Origin: an uncultured Pirellulales bacterium
GTDB taxonomy: Bacteria; Planctomycetota; Planctomycetia; Pirellulales; Thermoguttaceae
Reading direction: 5' to 3'
Assembly (NCBI GenBank): GCA_938015445.1
Contig: CALLPE010000026.1
Span: 41,213 to 105,212 of the forward strand
DNA length: 64,000 nt
Shown here: positions 56,297 to 64,000 of the stretch, in pieces
Position numbering within the stretch: the first letter of the stretch is position 1
How the letters are laid out: every line of letters begins with the position of its first letter
Position numbers and translations under genes: made by a program
Notes under the pieces: generated by a model
The model's database searches: none
What the model was told of the DNA's origin: nothing
The model's input: only the letters and a program-made list of their open reading frames with translations

Positions 56297-58075
56297 TTAA
56301 CGCACCGGCAGGTTGATGGTAAAGGTGCTGCCCACGCCCACCTTGCTTTCCACTTCCACCGTACCGCCGTGGGCCAGCACGATGTGCTTGACGATGGCCA
56401 GTCCCAACCCGGTGCCGCCCAGTTGTCGGCTCCGCGAACGATCGACCGTGTAGAAGCGTTCGAACATACGGGGCAGATGGCGGGCCTCGATGCCGCAGCC
56501 CTGGTCGATGACCTGGATCGACACTCTGTCTGGCTGGCGCGAGGCTACCACTTTCACTTCGCTGCCTTCGGGGCTGAACTTTATCGCGTTATCGATCAAG
56601 TTGACTACTGCCTGCTCAAGCAACCCGGCGTTGATGTGCGCGGTCAATTCTGCATAGGCCGAGATGCTGACGCGAATTTTCTTTTTGTTCGCTTTTTCGG
56701 AACAGACTTCTCGTGCAGCTTCCAGCACCGGCAACAGCGGCGCGTCTTCCATGGCGATCGCTCGCTCTTCCGCATCTTTCTCGATCGTCGCTAGGCTGAG
56801 GATGTCATCTACGATGGCTCCCAAGCGATTGACCTGATGGTGGATGATTTGCAAGAACCGCTGAGCATTCTGTTTGTCTTCTAGTCCGCCCTCGAGCAGC
56901 GTTTCCACGAATCCTTTGATGGACGTGATTGGGGTGCGCAGCTCGTGGCTGGCGTTGGCCACGAACTCCCGGCGGACATTCTCCAACTGCCGCAGGCGCG
57001 TAAGATCGCGCAGCACCAGCAGCAGGCCGATATTCTCGTTGCCCGGTCCACGCAACACGCTGCCGTAGGCGTTGAAAACCCGTTTTTCGCCGTCGTACCA
57101 GGCTACTTCCTGCTGGACGGGCATGGTGCTGGCAGCGGTGCGTTCGATCAGTTCGATCAGTGCCGCTTTGCGCAACACTTCGTAGCAACTTCTGCCGGCC
57201 GCAACCAACGGATCGATCTGAAACAACCGCCCCGCAGCGGCGTTCATACTGGTAATTCGCCCCTGGTTGTCCAGGGTCATCACCGCTTCTTCCATAGTGA
57301 GCATCACGGCATCCTGAATGCTGCGCTGGTATGAGATAGTCTCCATTTGCTCGCGCAACTGAGCGGCCATGTTGTTCAGGGTCTCGGCCAAGGTGGCGAT
57401 TTCGCGCGAGCCGACAGTCGGCAAACGATAGTCCAGATCGCCGCTGGCGAAGCGGCGCGCGCCATCGATCATCAGTTTTAGCGGTCGGCTAATGCGGAAA
57501 CCCAGCAACCACACTCCGGCCAGAAACAGTGCCGCGAAGGCCACCGCGGCCGCCATCCACATGCGATATTCGAACCACCACAGGGCTTCGTGGATCTCCT
57601 GGAGCGACATGGCCGCCCGCACCACCCCCACAACGTTTCCGTTGTCGCGCACCGGCACTGCCACGTAGCGGAGGGGAAAATGGACCGTATGGCTATAGCG
57701 GTCGGCCCAGGCAGGCTCGCCGGTCTCCAGCGCTGTGCGAATTTCCGGCCGCTGGCCGTGGTTTTCCATCGCTCGCGGGTCTTGTTCCGAATCGGCCAGC
57801 ACCTTGCCGTCGGCCAGCACTACGGTGATGCGCACGCCGGTGTCCTGCCCAAACGCTACGGCCCTGTGCTGCAACTCGGCCGGCTCGACCTGGGCCAGCG
57901 GCTCTTTGAAACTGTGCCGGAACGCCTGCGCCATTGCCTCCAGGTGACGGCGGCTCTGGTTCAGATAGAAGTCGCGCAATAGTCTCTCGCTGTACCAGGC
58001 CGCCACCAGTACCAGCCCGATGGTCACCAGCACATAGATAGGGAAAACTACCCAGAAAAGTTGCGGCCGCTTCAT
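56297..58075 (-). CDS. phoR: PhoR-like sensor histidine kinase
   Basis: 592 residues. Membrane helix near 8-27, an extracytoplasmic sensor (about 30-165), second helix near 175-195, HAMP domain to about 250, PAS domain ([22 protein letters not shown]), HisKA with [10 protein letters not shown] (His near 376), and HATPase with [29 protein letters not shown] and [12 protein letters not shown]. The layout is that of PhoR/VicK. It is last in the pst operon, 34 bp after the first PstB, so it very probably senses phosphate through the transporter. No PhoB-type regulator or phoU is adjacent. Confidence 0.92.
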   Translation of the reverse strand: MKRPQLFWVVFPIYVLVTIGLVLVAAWYSERLLRDFYLNQSRRHLEAMAQAFRHSFKEPLAQVEPAELQHRAVAFGQDTGVRITVVLADGKVLADSEQDPRAMENHGQRPEIRTALETGEPAWADRYSHTVHFPLRYVAVPVRDNGNVVGVVRAAMSLQEIHEALWWFEYRMWMAAAVAFAALFLAGVWLLGFRISRPLKLMIDGARRFASGDLDYRLPTVGSREIATLAETLNNMAAQLREQMETISYQRSIQDAVMLTMEEAVMTLDNQGRITSMNAAAGRLFQIDPLVAAGRSCYEVLRKAALIELIERTAASTMPVQQEVAWYDGEKRVFNAYGSVLRGPGNENIGLLLVLRDLTRLRQLENVRREFVANASHELRTPITSIKGFVETLLEGGLEDKQNAQRFLQIIHHQVNRLGAIVDDILSLATIEKDAEERAIAMEDAPLLPVLEAAREVCSEKANKKKIRVSISAYAELTAHINAGLLEQAVVNLIDNAIKFSPEGSEVKVVASRQPDRVSIQVIDQGCGIEARHLPRMFERFYTVDRSRSRQLGGTGLGLAIVKHIVLAHGGTVEVESKVGVGSTFTINLPVR

Positions 58076-58109
58076 GACTAATCCCTTGCTTTCCCAAAGC
58101 GCTCAGCAT

Positions 58110-58895
58110 TCAGCCGTAGCGACCGCTGATGTACATCTCGGTATCGGGATGGGTAGGATTGAGGAACAGTTGTAATGTCGGCGCATGTTCTACGATTTTT
58201 CCCATCAGCATGAAAATGGTTTCGTGACTGACGCGACGAGCCTGGGCCATATTGTGCGTAACAATCAGCACAGTATACTTCGCCGCCAGCGATTCCAACA
58301 ATGCCTCGATGCGCTCTATCCCCTCGGCATCCAGCGCCGAACAAGGTTCGTCCATCAATATTACCCGCGGTTTCAATGGCAATAGCCGGGCGATGCACAA
58401 TTTTTGCTGTTGCTCCAGGGTCAGGCGGGTAGCCTTCTCGTGCAGACGGTCCTTGACGTCGTCCCACAAATCTACCTCGCGCAGCGCCGACTCGACTATC
58501 TCCTGACAGCGACTGCGGCTCAGCCCCGACCGCCCAAGATGAACCCGAACGCCAAACAGCACGTTCTCGGCGATCGAAAGAGGCAACGGATTGGGCCGCT
58601 GAAAAACCATGCCCACCGACTTGCGCAGCTCGGGCAGCGACACATCCGGATCGTAGATGTTCTTGTTGTGGATTATGATCTCCCCGGTGGTGGTCACATT
58701 CCCGTACCGCTCGTTGATCCGGTTGAAACACCGCAACAATGTAGTCTTGCCGCAGCCCGATGGACCGATGAGCGCCGTTATCCGCTGCGGACGGACATTG
58801 ATCGTCACGTCGCACAGCGCCTGGAAGTCGCCGTACCACAGGTTCAGCGCACGAGTCTGAATAGCGTATTGCTCGGTTGCGTTGATGTGGTTCAT
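58110..58895 (-). CDS. pstB: Phosphate ABC transporter ATPase, paralogue 1 (degenerate signature)
   Basis: 261 residues. Walker A GPSGCGKT 44-51, Q-loop Gln99 in MVFQRPNP, Walker B VILMDEP 178-184, D-loop SALDAEG, and H-loop His214 in IVTHN are all present. The ABC signature is altered: LTLEQ at 158-162 in place of LSGGQ. It energises phosphate import with PstA and PstC. The neighbouring paralogue has the reverse pattern of losses. The gene is 70 bp after pstB paralogue 2 and 34 bp before phoR. Confidence 0.94.
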   Translation of the reverse strand: MNHINATEQYAIQTRALNLWYGDFQALCDVTINVRPQRITALIGPSGCGKTTLLRCFNRINERYGNVTTTGEIIIHNKNIYDPDVSLPELRKSVGMVFQRPNPLPLSIAENVLFGVRVHLGRSGLSRSRCQEIVESALREVDLWDDVKDRLHEKATRLTLEQQQKLCIARLLPLKPRVILMDEPCSALDAEGIERIEALLESLAAKYTVLIVTHNMAQARRVSHETIFMLMGKIVEHAPTLQLFLNPTHPDTEMYISGRYG

Positions 58896-58965
58896 CGGGC
58901 TGCTGTGTCTTCTGGGGCACCGCCGATTTCGCCTGAGGCAGCCTGGGCCACGCCGCGGTGGGCCG

Positions 58966-59787
58966 TCAGCCGAAGTCCCCCTCCACGTAGCGCCGCGTAA
59001 GCTCGCATTGGGGATGCTCGAATATGTTCTCCGTGTCGCCCACCTCTATCAACCGACCGGCCATGAAGAAAGCCGTGCGGTCTGCCAAACGTCGGGCCTG
59101 CTGCACCAGATTGGTCACCAGTACGATCGTCATCCGCTGTTTCAATTCGCGCAGTATGTCTTCGATGCGCATGGTGGTCACCGGGTCGATAGCGATGGAG
59201 AACTCATCGAGGCAGAGTATTTCCGGGTCCAGCGACAGCGCGCGGGCTAGCGTCAGCCGCTGCTGTTGCCCGCCAGAAAGCTTGGTGCCCAATATATCCA
59301 ACCGGTCTTTCACCTCATCCCACAACATGGCCTGGCGCAGGCAGCGCTCCACGATGGCGTCTAGTTCGTGGCGTTGCCGCACCCCGGCGCGGCGCGGTGC
59401 GTAGGCCACGTTTTCATAAACGCTCAGAGGCAAGCCCACCGGCAGCGGAAACACCATCCCGACGCGCCGCCGCAAGGCGTACACGTTACGCACTTTCAGT
59501 ACGTCTTGGCCGTCGATGAGCAATTGGCCGGTAACCTTCGCCCCAGGCACGAAGTCGAGGGTGCGATTGATGCACCGCAGCAGCGTGCTCTTGCCCGAGT
59601 TGGCCGGACCGATGATCCCCAGAATCTCCCGGCGGTATACTTCCAGGTTGATCTCCCGCAACGCCACCACCGAAGCATAATTAACCGTCACGTTGCGGAA
59701 ACAGATGTGTACCTCCGAGCGCCCCGACGATGGGGACTCGCCCGGCGACGAGCTAGGCCGTGCCGCTGGTTCGGTTTTGGTTTTCAT
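58966..59787 (-). CDS. pstB: Phosphate ABC transporter ATPase, paralogue 2 (degenerate nucleotide-site loops)
   Basis: 273 residues from ATG 59787; a GTG at 59817 would overlap pstA. Walker A is GPANSGKS (60-67), the signature LSGGQ is intact (170-174) and Walker B is ILCLDEF (190-196). The Q-loop glutamine is replaced by Pro114 (MVFPLPVG). The H-loop histidine is replaced by Asn226 (VTNLV), and the D-loop reads SIAIDP. About 25 Ser/Pro-rich residues precede the domain. It is probably the partner of paralogue 1 rather than a redundant copy. Confidence 0.92.
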   Translation of the reverse strand: MKTKTEPAARPSSSPGESPSSGRSEVHICFRNVTVNYASVVALREINLEVYRREILGIIGPANSGKSTLLRCINRTLDFVPGAKVTGQLLIDGQDVLKVRNVYALRRRVGMVFPLPVGLPLSVYENVAYAPRRAGVRQRHELDAIVERCLRQAMLWDEVKDRLDILGTKLSGGQQQRLTLARALSLDPEILCLDEFSIAIDPVTTMRIEDILRELKQRMTIVLVTNLVQQARRLADRTAFFMAGRLIEVGDTENIFEHPQCELTRRYVEGDFG

Positions 59788-59822
59788 CGGCTGCCACTTC
59801 TGTTCATCGGCTACCACTTCTT
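59783..59822. repeat. 20-bp tandem duplication at the pstA/pstB junction
   Basis: TTCATCGGCTGCCACTTCTG at 59783-59802 is repeated with about two changes at 59803-59822. The second copy contains the pstA stop codon and the first contains the ATG of pstB paralogue 2. Confidence 0.85.
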
Positions 59823-61124
59823 TCGCGAACGCAAATACACTCGCAATGCTATCGAGGCGCTATTGACCGCCAATACCAGGCCGATCAGCACCACGGCGGT
59901 GCCGTATTCGACGTGTTCGGGCACGTTGACCACTTGGGTGGAAATGGTGTACAGGTGCATCGACAGCGCCATGCAGCGGTCGTGCAGTCCATAGGGCACA
60001 AAGGCGCGCCATCCGTGGTCGGGCACCGGCACCGAGAACACCGCGCCGGTCAGCAAGATGGGGGCCGTCTCGCCCGCGGCCCGCGACACCTGCAATATCA
60101 CCCCGGTCAGTATGCCACTGATGGAATTGGGAAGCACGATCGTACGGATGGTCTGCCATCGCGTGGCGCCCATGTTCCAACATGCCTCGCGGAACGACAT
60201 GGGAACCGAGGCCAAGGCTTCCCGGGTGCTGGTTATTATCACCGGCAACGTCATCACCGCCAGCGTGCAAGAGGCAGCCAGCAGACAACGGTCCTCGAAC
60301 GGCACCCAAATGCCGTAATTGCGCCTCAGTTCGGCAAAGAACATTATCACTCCCACGCCGAACAACGCGTGTACGATACTGGGCACTCCGGCCAGATTCA
60401 CAACAGCCAGATTTATGATCCGCGTGAGCCAGTTGTCGCGGGCGTACTCGTTCAAATACACCCCGGCCAATATTCCCACCGGTGCGGCCAGCAACAAAGA
60501 AATAAATACCAGAAAGAACGTACCCACCAGCGGCGCCCAGATGCCGCCGGCGGTCATCCGCTCTCGCGGGTTTTCCAAAAAGAACGACAACGACAGGGCT
60601 GGCCATCCCTTAACCAGCAGATAGACAAGAATTGCCAACACCGGGGCAACCAACATCAGGGCCATCGCCATAAACACTGTCTTGGCGATGTTCTCGGCCC
60701 GGGCCTTGCGCTTCTGCCCGGCGGAAGTGGCGAACACCTCGCGGTGGCAGAGCCTCAGCCGTTGGCCGTGCCGCAGCGCGAGCTGCCCCGAACGCTCCAA
60801 TTCCACCAGCCCTGTGATCGCCTCCTGTAGGCCCCACCAAGGTGCCGCCTCGCTCCCGTCGCCGCCGCCACCGGCCACCGTCCCATAAACCACGAAACTA
60901 TAGCGCGGCCGGCTGAGAACCGTGGCCGGTTCATCTTGGCACGAGCACCAGATTTCGACCTGGTCGGTGCAACAAGGCTCTTGAGTGGATAGTGCTCCGC
61001 TGTGGGATTGCGGTTGCCAGGCCGACAGCGCAGTCGCTGCTTCGGCGAAACTGGCGAAAGTTTCGCCCGGTTGGAAGCTACCGTCCGGACGTTTCCAGGC
61101 TAGGCAATATCGCAGTTCTGCCAT
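59811..61124 (-). CDS. pstA: Phosphate ABC transporter permease PstA with N-terminal extension
   Basis: 437 residues from ATG 61124. Residues about 150-430 are a normal PstA: six membrane segments, GILAGVYLNEYARD, VNLAGVPSIVHALFG, and the ATPase-coupling loop SFREACWNMGATRWQTIRTIVLP with GAxxxGETAP-like RAAGETAPILLTGAVF. Residues 1-140 are an extra soluble region: CLAWKRPDGSFQPGETFASF, a Cys-containing stretch (CCTDQVEIWCSC), and RYSFVVYGTV, not found in ordinary PstA of about 290 residues. It faces the cytoplasm by topology and could be regulatory. Translation is coupled to pstB. Confidence 0.93.
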   Translation of the reverse strand: MAELRYCLAWKRPDGSFQPGETFASFAEAATALSAWQPQSHSGALSTQEPCCTDQVEIWCSCQDEPATVLSRPRYSFVVYGTVAGGGGDGSEAAPWWGLQEAITGLVELERSGQLALRHGQRLRLCHREVFATSAGQKRKARAENIAKTVFMAMALMLVAPVLAILVYLLVKGWPALSLSFFLENPRERMTAGGIWAPLVGTFFLVFISLLLAAPVGILAGVYLNEYARDNWLTRIINLAVVNLAGVPSIVHALFGVGVIMFFAELRRNYGIWVPFEDRCLLAASCTLAVMTLPVIITSTREALASVPMSFREACWNMGATRWQTIRTIVLPNSISGILTGVILQVSRAAGETAPILLTGAVFSVPVPDHGWRAFVPYGLHDRCMALSMHLYTISTQVVNVPEHVEYGTAVVLIGLVLAVNSASIALRVYLRSRKKW

Positions 61125-61168
61125 AGCGTTTCCACAGAATCGATTACGTCGCGCCGGCAACGACCTTT

Positions 61169-61308
61169 ACTAGTTTTGCCAGTAATTCGCTGGTATTTGC
61201 AGCGATCGACTAGTTGTTCCAGCTCCCCACCCGTTCTTGCAGGGCGCCGCCAGCTTCTTCAGCGCCCTGTGGCTTCTGGCAGCGCATCACCAGTTTTTGT
61301 GGCGCCGC
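61169..61308. repeat. Seven tandem 20-bp units inside the pst operon
   Basis: Units start every 20 bp from 61169 to 61289. The approximate consensus is ACCAGTTxTTGCAGCGCxxC, and copies differ at 5-9 positions. The array fills most of the gap between pstC and pstA. Confidence 0.85.
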
Positions 61309-61335
61309 GCCCGGTGGTGAGTAATTACAGGTCGG

Positions 61336-62298
61336 CTAATTGCGGCTTTCACCCTTTATGCCTTTCACAATCACGTCGGCAGTCAGGTTGACTACGAAGC
61401 TGATGGCAAACAGCAACAGCCCGATGACGAACAACACCCGATAATGCGTTCCCCCTTTGACGGCCTCGCCCAATTCGGCGGCGATGGTGGCTGTAAGCGT
61501 GCGGATAGGGTCTAGCAAGCTGTAGGGTATCTGCACGGCATGACCTGTGGCCATGAGCACGGCCATAGTTTCGCCGACGGCGCGCCCTACCCCCAGCAAC
61601 ACTGCTGCCAATAGCCCATTCTTAGCAGCGGGAAACAACACCCGGTACACGATCTCCCAACGGCTAGCACCCAGCGCCAAGGCGGCCTCGCGATAGGAAT
61701 CGGGCACGGCCTTCAGTGCGTCTTCGCCGACCGAAACAATCACCGGCACGCTCATCAGCGCCAGGATCACCCCGCCGGTAAGCAGGTTGACGCCCACCTC
61801 GGCTCCGGTCAGGTCCATCAGCAGCGGGCCCATGACCATCAGTCCGATAAATCCCCATACCACCGACGGAATGGCCGCCAGCAACTCTATTACGATCTTC
61901 AGCGTTTCTTTGACCTTTCCCTGGCAGAACTCAGAGATATAGACCGCCGCTCCTAGTCCGACCGGCACAGCCAACAGCATGGCCAAGCCGGTCACCGACA
62001 GCGTGCCAACCATCAAAGCCAAAGCGCCGTAGCGCGGCCTGACCAGCGAAGTGGGCTGCCAATGGGTGCTGGTGAAGAACTCCACCAGGTCCAGTTCGCC
62101 AAACAGCACCGGTGCTCCTTCCCGAAGCACGAAGAAAAATATGGCGAACACGAACAAAATCGCGCTCCATCCGCACAGGCGGATAGTCCACTCGATGCCT
62201 GCCTCGGCGGTTAGCGAAACGCCGCTGGCAAGGCGCCGGAGAAAGCCGCCGCCGGGTACTTCGGGCGCGTTGGGTTTGGGGCTGCTCTTGGTTGCCAA
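61336..62298 (-). CDS. pstC: Phosphate ABC transporter permease PstC
   Basis: 320 residues if translation starts at TTG 62298, which has GGGAGA seven bases upstream. This matches the normal PstC length; an open extension to 62478 lacks support. Six membrane segments are visible. Landmarks are GTLSVTGLAMLLAVPVGL, IPSVVWGFIGL, the coupling loop SYREAALALGASRWEIVYRVLFP, and GVGRAVGETMAVLMATG. It forms the membrane channel with PstA. Confidence 0.94.
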   Translation of the reverse strand: MATKSSPKPNAPEVPGGGFLRRLASGVSLTAEAGIEWTIRLCGWSAILFVFAIFFFVLREGAPVLFGELDLVEFFTSTHWQPTSLVRPRYGALALMVGTLSVTGLAMLLAVPVGLGAAVYISEFCQGKVKETLKIVIELLAAIPSVVWGFIGLMVMGPLLMDLTGAEVGVNLLTGGVILALMSVPVIVSVGEDALKAVPDSYREAALALGASRWEIVYRVLFPAAKNGLLAAVLLGVGRAVGETMAVLMATGHAVQIPYSLLDPIRTLTATIAAELGEAVKGGTHYRVLFVIGLLLFAISFVVNLTADVIVKGIKGESRN

Positions 62299-62612
62299 AT
62301 CAGTTCTCCCACGCACCGACAGCTTGGGGTTTTCCCCTGTAGAGCAAGTTTGTTGACGGCGTCTGGCCGAGGATTCGATGGGCTTCACCAATCCCACACC
62401 GAACCAATCGGCCTGGCCAAACCCGCCCGCCATCCGCCACGCCGTGCCAATATCCACCCATCGCCATGCGGCCGGCACACCTGCCTGCCTGGCATGGCCC
62501 TACACGATTGGCACCGTTCCAGTTCGTGGCATTAAGCGGCGCCGGAATCAGCGCAATGTGCCGGGCAACGAGGACACGGACGTTGCCGCGGCACGCGACT
62601 TCCACGACAGGA
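62299..62612. other. Spacer between pstS and pstC
   Basis: 314 bp. 62390-62475 contains three loosely similar units of 29-30 bp beginning CCAA(T/A). No gene is called. A strong reduction of downstream transcription here is possible, as many pst operons express pstS at higher levels, but no terminator is obvious. Confidence 0.4.
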
Positions 62613-63563
62613 TCACTCGGCGGCCCGGACCGGCACGTATCCCAGCTCCAGCACCACTTTTTGCCCTGGCGGCCCGAGTATCCACTCGATGTACTGCTGG
62701 AGCGCTCCTTTCGGGCGACCAGCGGTATAGATCAACAATGGGCGAGTGAGGGGGTAGGTTCGGTTGGTGGCAGTTTCTACGCAGGGAAGGACGCCCGGCT
62801 CGCCCTTGCGCCGTGAAATCCGCAACACCTTCACCTGGTCGGTCATATAACCCATTCCCGTGTAGCCGATCGCCCCAGGAGTTCTCGACACCAGCGCCAC
62901 GGCGTCCTTGGAGCCATTAGCGTCCAAGGAGCCGAGTTTCATGTCGCGCCGCTTGCCCAACACCGTCTCCCGAAAATATGCGTATGTCCCCGAATTGTTT
63001 TGCCGGCTGACGCGGATGATCCTGTCGCTGCGGGCGCCGGGAATCGCCACGCCCAGTTGCGACCAACGGCTGATCGTACCCTGCTCGCCGAATATCTCGG
63101 CCAGTTCCGGCAGGCTGATAGTGTCCAAGGGATTGTTCTTATGGACGTACACCGCCAGGGCGTCGAAGCCGACCACGTATTCCACGGCCTCCAGACCGCG
63201 CTTTTGCCGCAGGGTTTGTTTTTCCTCGGCGGTCATTTCCCGGCTGGAGTTGGCCAGGTCGCAGGTGCCATCTATCAGACTGGCAATGCCCACCCCGGAA
63301 CCGCCCCCCAACACGTGCACCTCTACAGCAGGATGCGACTGATGATGCAACTCGGCCCAAGCCTGGGCCAGATTGACCATCGTGTCGGAGCCTTCGGCGC
63401 GGATGATCGTCTTTTCTGCCGGTCGAATACTCGATTCCGGCCCGGTACACCCAACCGGCCCGGCCAGTATGATTACAGACCAGCAAATCGCCGCGGCAGG
63501 CAAGAACTTCACCACTGTACCCCGTGACGTAGCAAACAGAAGCCGACAAACGCTAGCAGCCAC
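62613..63563 (-). CDS. pstS: Phosphate-binding protein PstS
   Basis: High-affinity phosphate receptor of the ABC transporter. 316 residues from ATG 63563; GTG 63512 gives a more normal signal peptide (VKFLPAAAICWSVIILAGPV before GC). The Cys after PVG may be lipid-modified, although the lipobox is weak. Ligand-loop features are IIRAEGSDTM, GGGSGVGIASLIDGTCDLANSSR, and QNNSGTYAYF, all characteristic of PstS. YPLTRPLLIYTAG is the conserved C-terminal strand. It is first in the pst operon, behind Pho-box-like repeats. Confidence 0.95.
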   Translation of the reverse strand: MAASVCRLLFATSRGTVVKFLPAAAICWSVIILAGPVGCTGPESSIRPAEKTIIRAEGSDTMVNLAQAWAELHHQSHPAVEVHVLGGGSGVGIASLIDGTCDLANSSREMTAEEKQTLRQKRGLEAVEYVVGFDALAVYVHKNNPLDTISLPELAEIFGEQGTISRWSQLGVAIPGARSDRIIRVSRQNNSGTYAYFRETVLGKRRDMKLGSLDANGSKDAVALVSRTPGAIGYTGMGYMTDQVKVLRISRRKGEPGVLPCVETATNRTYPLTRPLLIYTAGRPKGALQQYIEWILGPPGQKVVLELGYVPVRAAE

Positions 63564-63612
63564 TCCAGCCTGCGCGAAACATGTCGGCCTAGTGCAACCG
63601 GCGCTAAAAACA

Positions 63613-63667
63613 TGTTAAAGGACTGTTAATCTGTTCGCCAGCGGCGCAATTGTTAGAAATATGTTAA
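63613..63667 (-). promoter_or_regulatory. Pho-box-like direct repeats upstream of pstS
   Basis: On the plus strand TGTTAA occurs at 63613 and 63624, and TGTTAG/TGTTAA at 63651 and 63662. Within each pair the repeats are exactly 11 bp apart. Read on the minus strand they are TTAACA-N5-TTAACA. The 11-bp spacing and hexamer match the way PhoB/PhoP regulators bind tandem half-sites. The site lies 50-105 bp before the pstS ATG. Confidence 0.75.
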
Positions 63668-64000
63668 ACGCCCAGGGCCGACTACGCTTCGTATGCCGCG
63701 TAGGACGGGATACCCAACCACCTTGTAGACAGGTAGACGGTAAATACCAGCCAAGTTGGCTATCAGCGCAAAGCACACTTACACAGGGCTTTCGATCGGA
63801 TTCGGTCGCGTGTTCCGGTTCGGTGCTTTGGGGTTAGAAGCAACCGGCTGCCGTCAATGAGCCGGTTGCGTTGTGCGGAAGTTGTTGGGAGTGGGCGGGT
63901 TCGGTGGGATGGGAAAAACGGTTTACCCGCAGCTACCTCAAAATTTCCCGCAGTTGGCGCACCCCACCCCCCAAAAGAATCCAAATTTCCCGATTTCTCG
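63668..64000. other. Right-edge gene-free region with one hairpin
   Basis: GCAACCGGCT at 63840-63849 pairs with AGCCGGTTGC at 63860-63869 across a 10-base loop. A short T-containing tract follows on the minus strand, so it could end a minus-strand transcript entering from the right, weakly. A 73-codon minus frame (63763-63984) has no ribosome site and is not called. Confidence 0.45.

Noticed and set aside
62299..62478. 60-residue N-terminal extension of PstC
   Set aside because: TTG 62298 has a well-spaced GGGAGA and gives the normal family length; the extension reads degenerate repeat-like spacer.
63763..63984. 73-codon minus-strand frame at the right edge
   Set aside because: It crosses a hairpin, has no ribosome site and resembles no family.

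Overview
The window reads as chromosome from a member of the Planctomycetota, probably near the Pirellulales. The evidence is family content: a DUF1559 prepilin-like protein, a DUF1501/DUF1800 pair, a CxPxR sulfatase, a TIGR03790 protein, a PEP-CTERM protein, and a giant CotH/lamin-tail/dockerin protein with a planctomycete LExRxLLSG-type N-terminal motif. Base composition is about 60% G+C by eye and most genes lie on the minus strand. I see no tRNA, rRNA, insertion sequence, prophage or CRISPR array.

Layout. 1-2786: a secretin-like protein cut by the left edge. 3830-6473: a stand-alone receiver domain and a 3-hydroxyacyl-CoA dehydrogenase. 6586-12598 (minus): a secreted Kelch/fibronectin protein, a sulfatase and RecG. 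12899-17342 (plus): the flagellar cap FliD, its neighbour FliS, and MqnD of the futalosine menaquinone pathway. 17350-27003 (minus): one 9.7-kb gene for a modular surface protein. 27312-30276: a cytidylate-kinase-like protein, then a DUF134 regulator and a DUF4405 membrane protein. 30306-34325 (minus): DUF1501, DUF1800 and PdxA. 35018-41659: PIN-TRAM ATPase-like protein, acyltransferase-like protein, FtsH and a PfkB kinase. 41883-44016: two overlapping ATP-grasp ligases. 44298-47570: a cobalamin riboswitch followed by a DUF1559 pseudopilin and a PEP-CTERM surface protein. 48064-51538: TadA, a TIGR03790 protein and an esterase. 52296-56255 (plus): a PHP phosphoesterase and a transglutaminase-like/discoidin protein. 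56297-63667 (minus): a phosphate uptake operon, pstS-pstC-pstA-pstB-pstB-phoR, behind direct repeats that look like a Pho box.

Points that stand out. (1) The cobalamin aptamer has no B12 transport or synthesis gene behind it; its nearest downstream genes encode a pseudopilin-like and a PEP-CTERM surface protein, which suggests an undescribed cell-surface cobalamin function. (2) The two PstB ATPases have complementary defects: one lost the LSGGQ signature, the other lost the Q-loop and H-loop residues. They look like an obligate heterodimer with one dead ATP site, unlike the usual PstB homodimer. (3) In the giant protein, modules are inserted inside other domains at about six places. (4) Almost every longer intergenic gap carries its own short, degenerate tandem repeat (units of 11-29 bp, 2-7 copies), with a different unit at each locus. 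(5) A 53-bp inverted copy of the start of the Kelch gene lies directly upstream of the dehydrogenase gene.

All homology statements come from reading translated sequence and recalling families; no database search was run.
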